15,019 nucleotides of DNA from Zhenhengia stercoravium (GTDB lineage Bacteria; Bacillota; Clostridia; Lachnospirales; Cellulosilyticaceae), in assembly GCA_018883975.1 (NCBI GenBank), contig JAHLFD010000090.1, forward strand, positions 1 to 15,019. Reading direction: 5' to 3'. A model generated the notes under the pieces. The model was given only the letters and a program-made list of their open reading frames with translations, was not told the DNA's origin and made no database searches. Within the stretch, counting starts at the first letter, position 1; every line of letters begins with the position of its first letter. The position numbers were made by a program, and so were the translations under genes. This document shows, in pieces, positions 14,072 through 15,019 of the stretch.

Positions 14072-15019
14072 CTATATACTCCTAATTTCCTTAAAGAGGT
14101 CTGCTTCTTCCATTATTTTGGCTTTATTGCCTATAACACATAAAGCCTGCTTTGCCATAACAGCCTCAAACATTTTACCTAGAGCGCGAATATCCTCTAA
14201 AGTTGCTTCAAGTACTTGATCACGTTCTCTTTGTAACTTTTCATACTCTACTTGGCACAAACTATAAATCAGCGCTCGTTCACTCTTTTGCTCCATAGTA
14301 AGTGGCATATCTAACCCACCTATAGTACCAATCTTATATTTTTCTAGTTCATCTTCTTCTATGACTAAGGTTTTAAGATACTGCCCGATGCCTTTAAAGA
14401 CTTCTAACGTTTCACCAAGTCCTGGATCACAATAAGATGAAAGTACCATATTACCATCTCGGCTAAGCATCATACTAGCACCATAAGCACCTCCTTGAAG
14501 ACGTACTTTATCCCAAAGATACGTACTGTCTAAAATATGACTTGCTATATTGAGTGCCCCATGGAAAGTGTACCCTAGCTGTTTAAAGTTAAATCCGCTC
14601 ACAATGGCTTGCACACTGCTTGAAGTTACATAGGCTTCATTTCGAATCGTTCTTTCAAAAGTATAAGTTGCTTTTTTAGACTCTATACTTGGCAGTGCCC
14701 TTACAAAAGTTTCAAGTTCCCCTTTTAACGTTTCATACTCATGTTCTTCTGCTGTTACACTAATTTTAAGATCTTTTCTTTGCATAATGCTATGATAAAG
14801 CTGTGTAATCGTATTTATAAGCTTCTCACAACAGATATCAAAGTTTTCATACTGTTCTTTTAGGAATACATAGTATACCATACCTGATACATGATCTTCA
14901 TAGAGTGCTGCATCTGAAAAATAAGTATATAGTCTTCTAGTCGCTCTATACTCCGGTGAACTTGTAAAGCTTCTTTCAATCTCATACTTCATCATGCCTA
15001 TAATTTCTTTGATCTTATC
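14072..15019 (-). CDS. M16C metallopeptidase (presequence protease-like), C-terminal part
   Basis: The C-terminal third, about 315 aa, of a peptidase of the PreP/insulinase-like M16C family, which degrades peptides in a closed chamber. The reading frame stays open to the window edge: eight more sense codons lie upstream of the Met codon at 14995, so that Met is not the true start. Family members are about 950-1000 aa. The catalytic HxxEH half lies outside the window. What is visible is the C-terminal M16 repeat, with the conserved LWDKVRLQGGAYGASM segment, then a LSSYCDPGLGETLEVF segment matching the family's SYRDPxLxxTLxxF pattern. No signal peptide can be judged. It is followed after a short gap by the promoter of the HTH-like gene; no terminator hairpin is evident. 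Confidence 0.88.
   Translation of the reverse strand, partial: DKIKEIIGMMKYEIERSFTSSPEYRATRRLYTYFSDAALYEDHVSGMVYYVFLKEQYENFDICCEKLINTITQLYHSIMQRKDLKISVTAEEHEYETLKGELETFVRALPSIESKKATYTFERTIRNEAYVTSSSVQAIVSGFNFKQLGYTFHGALNIASHILDSTYLWDKVRLQGGAYGASMMLSRDGNMVLSSYCDPGLGETLEVFKGIGQYLKTLVIEEDELEKYKIGTIGGLDMPLTMEQKSERALIYSLCQVEYEKLQRERDQVLEATLEDIRALGKMFEAVMAKQALCVIGNKAKIMEEADLFKEIRSI

Noticed and set aside
14072..14995. Treating the Met codon at 14995 as the true start of the M16C protein
   Set aside because: The frame stays open to the window edge and the family is about three times longer, so the gene is cut by the window.

Overview
The window is AT-rich DNA with strong AGGAGG-type ribosome binding sites and sigma-A-like promoters. 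Its gene set (PMCA-type Ca2+ ATPase, MgtE, a YtaF-like sporulation membrane protein, a NptA/PhoU transporter, an M16C presequence-protease-like peptidase) fits the chromosome of a spore-forming, anaerobic low-GC Firmicute of class Clostridia, plausibly Lachnospirales. The genus cannot be fixed from the sequence alone. I see no mobile elements, CRISPR arrays, tRNAs or rRNAs.

Layout. Positions 1-2480 (minus strand): a probable operon of a 32-codon upstream ORF, mgtE (Mg2+ channel), rnhA (RNase HI) and a 123-aa protein of unknown function. It has a near-consensus promoter inside the end of the preceding gene, and a terminator-like hairpin between that promoter and the upstream ORF. Positions 2470-5208 (minus): a monocistronic P-type Ca2+ ATPase. 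Positions 5320-6998 (minus): a COG1313-type radical SAM protein followed by a ytaF-like membrane protein, with its own promoter and a clear terminator. Positions 7014-10519: a UbiA-family prenyltransferase (minus) diverging from a three-gene ABC importer (lipoprotein, ATPase, permease; plus); the two predicted promoters overlap at their -35 boxes. Positions 10518-11834 (minus): a CNNM/HlyC-type CBS-domain membrane protein, convergent with the ABC operon across a shared bidirectional terminator. Positions 12076-13710 (plus): a Na+/phosphate cotransporter with a PhoU domain, convergent with a small HTH-like protein gene across a 21-bp inverted-repeat terminator. Positions 14072-15019 (minus): the C-terminal third of an M16C metallopeptidase that runs off the window edge.

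How the genes relate. The region is rich in inorganic ion transport: Mg2+ uptake (MgtE), probable Mg2+ efflux (CNNM), Ca2+ export, a MntP-like protein and phosphate/Na+. These genes sit in separate transcription units, so this is a loose neighbourhood rather than one pathway. Two places deserve a second look. One is the mgtE leader: promoter, terminator-like hairpin, short acidic/proline-containing ORF, and an SD that can pair with the last codons of that ORF. The other is the divergent pairing of an unusual UbiA prenyltransferase with an NMT1/SsuA-like ABC importer, which suggests salvage of a prenyl-acceptor precursor.
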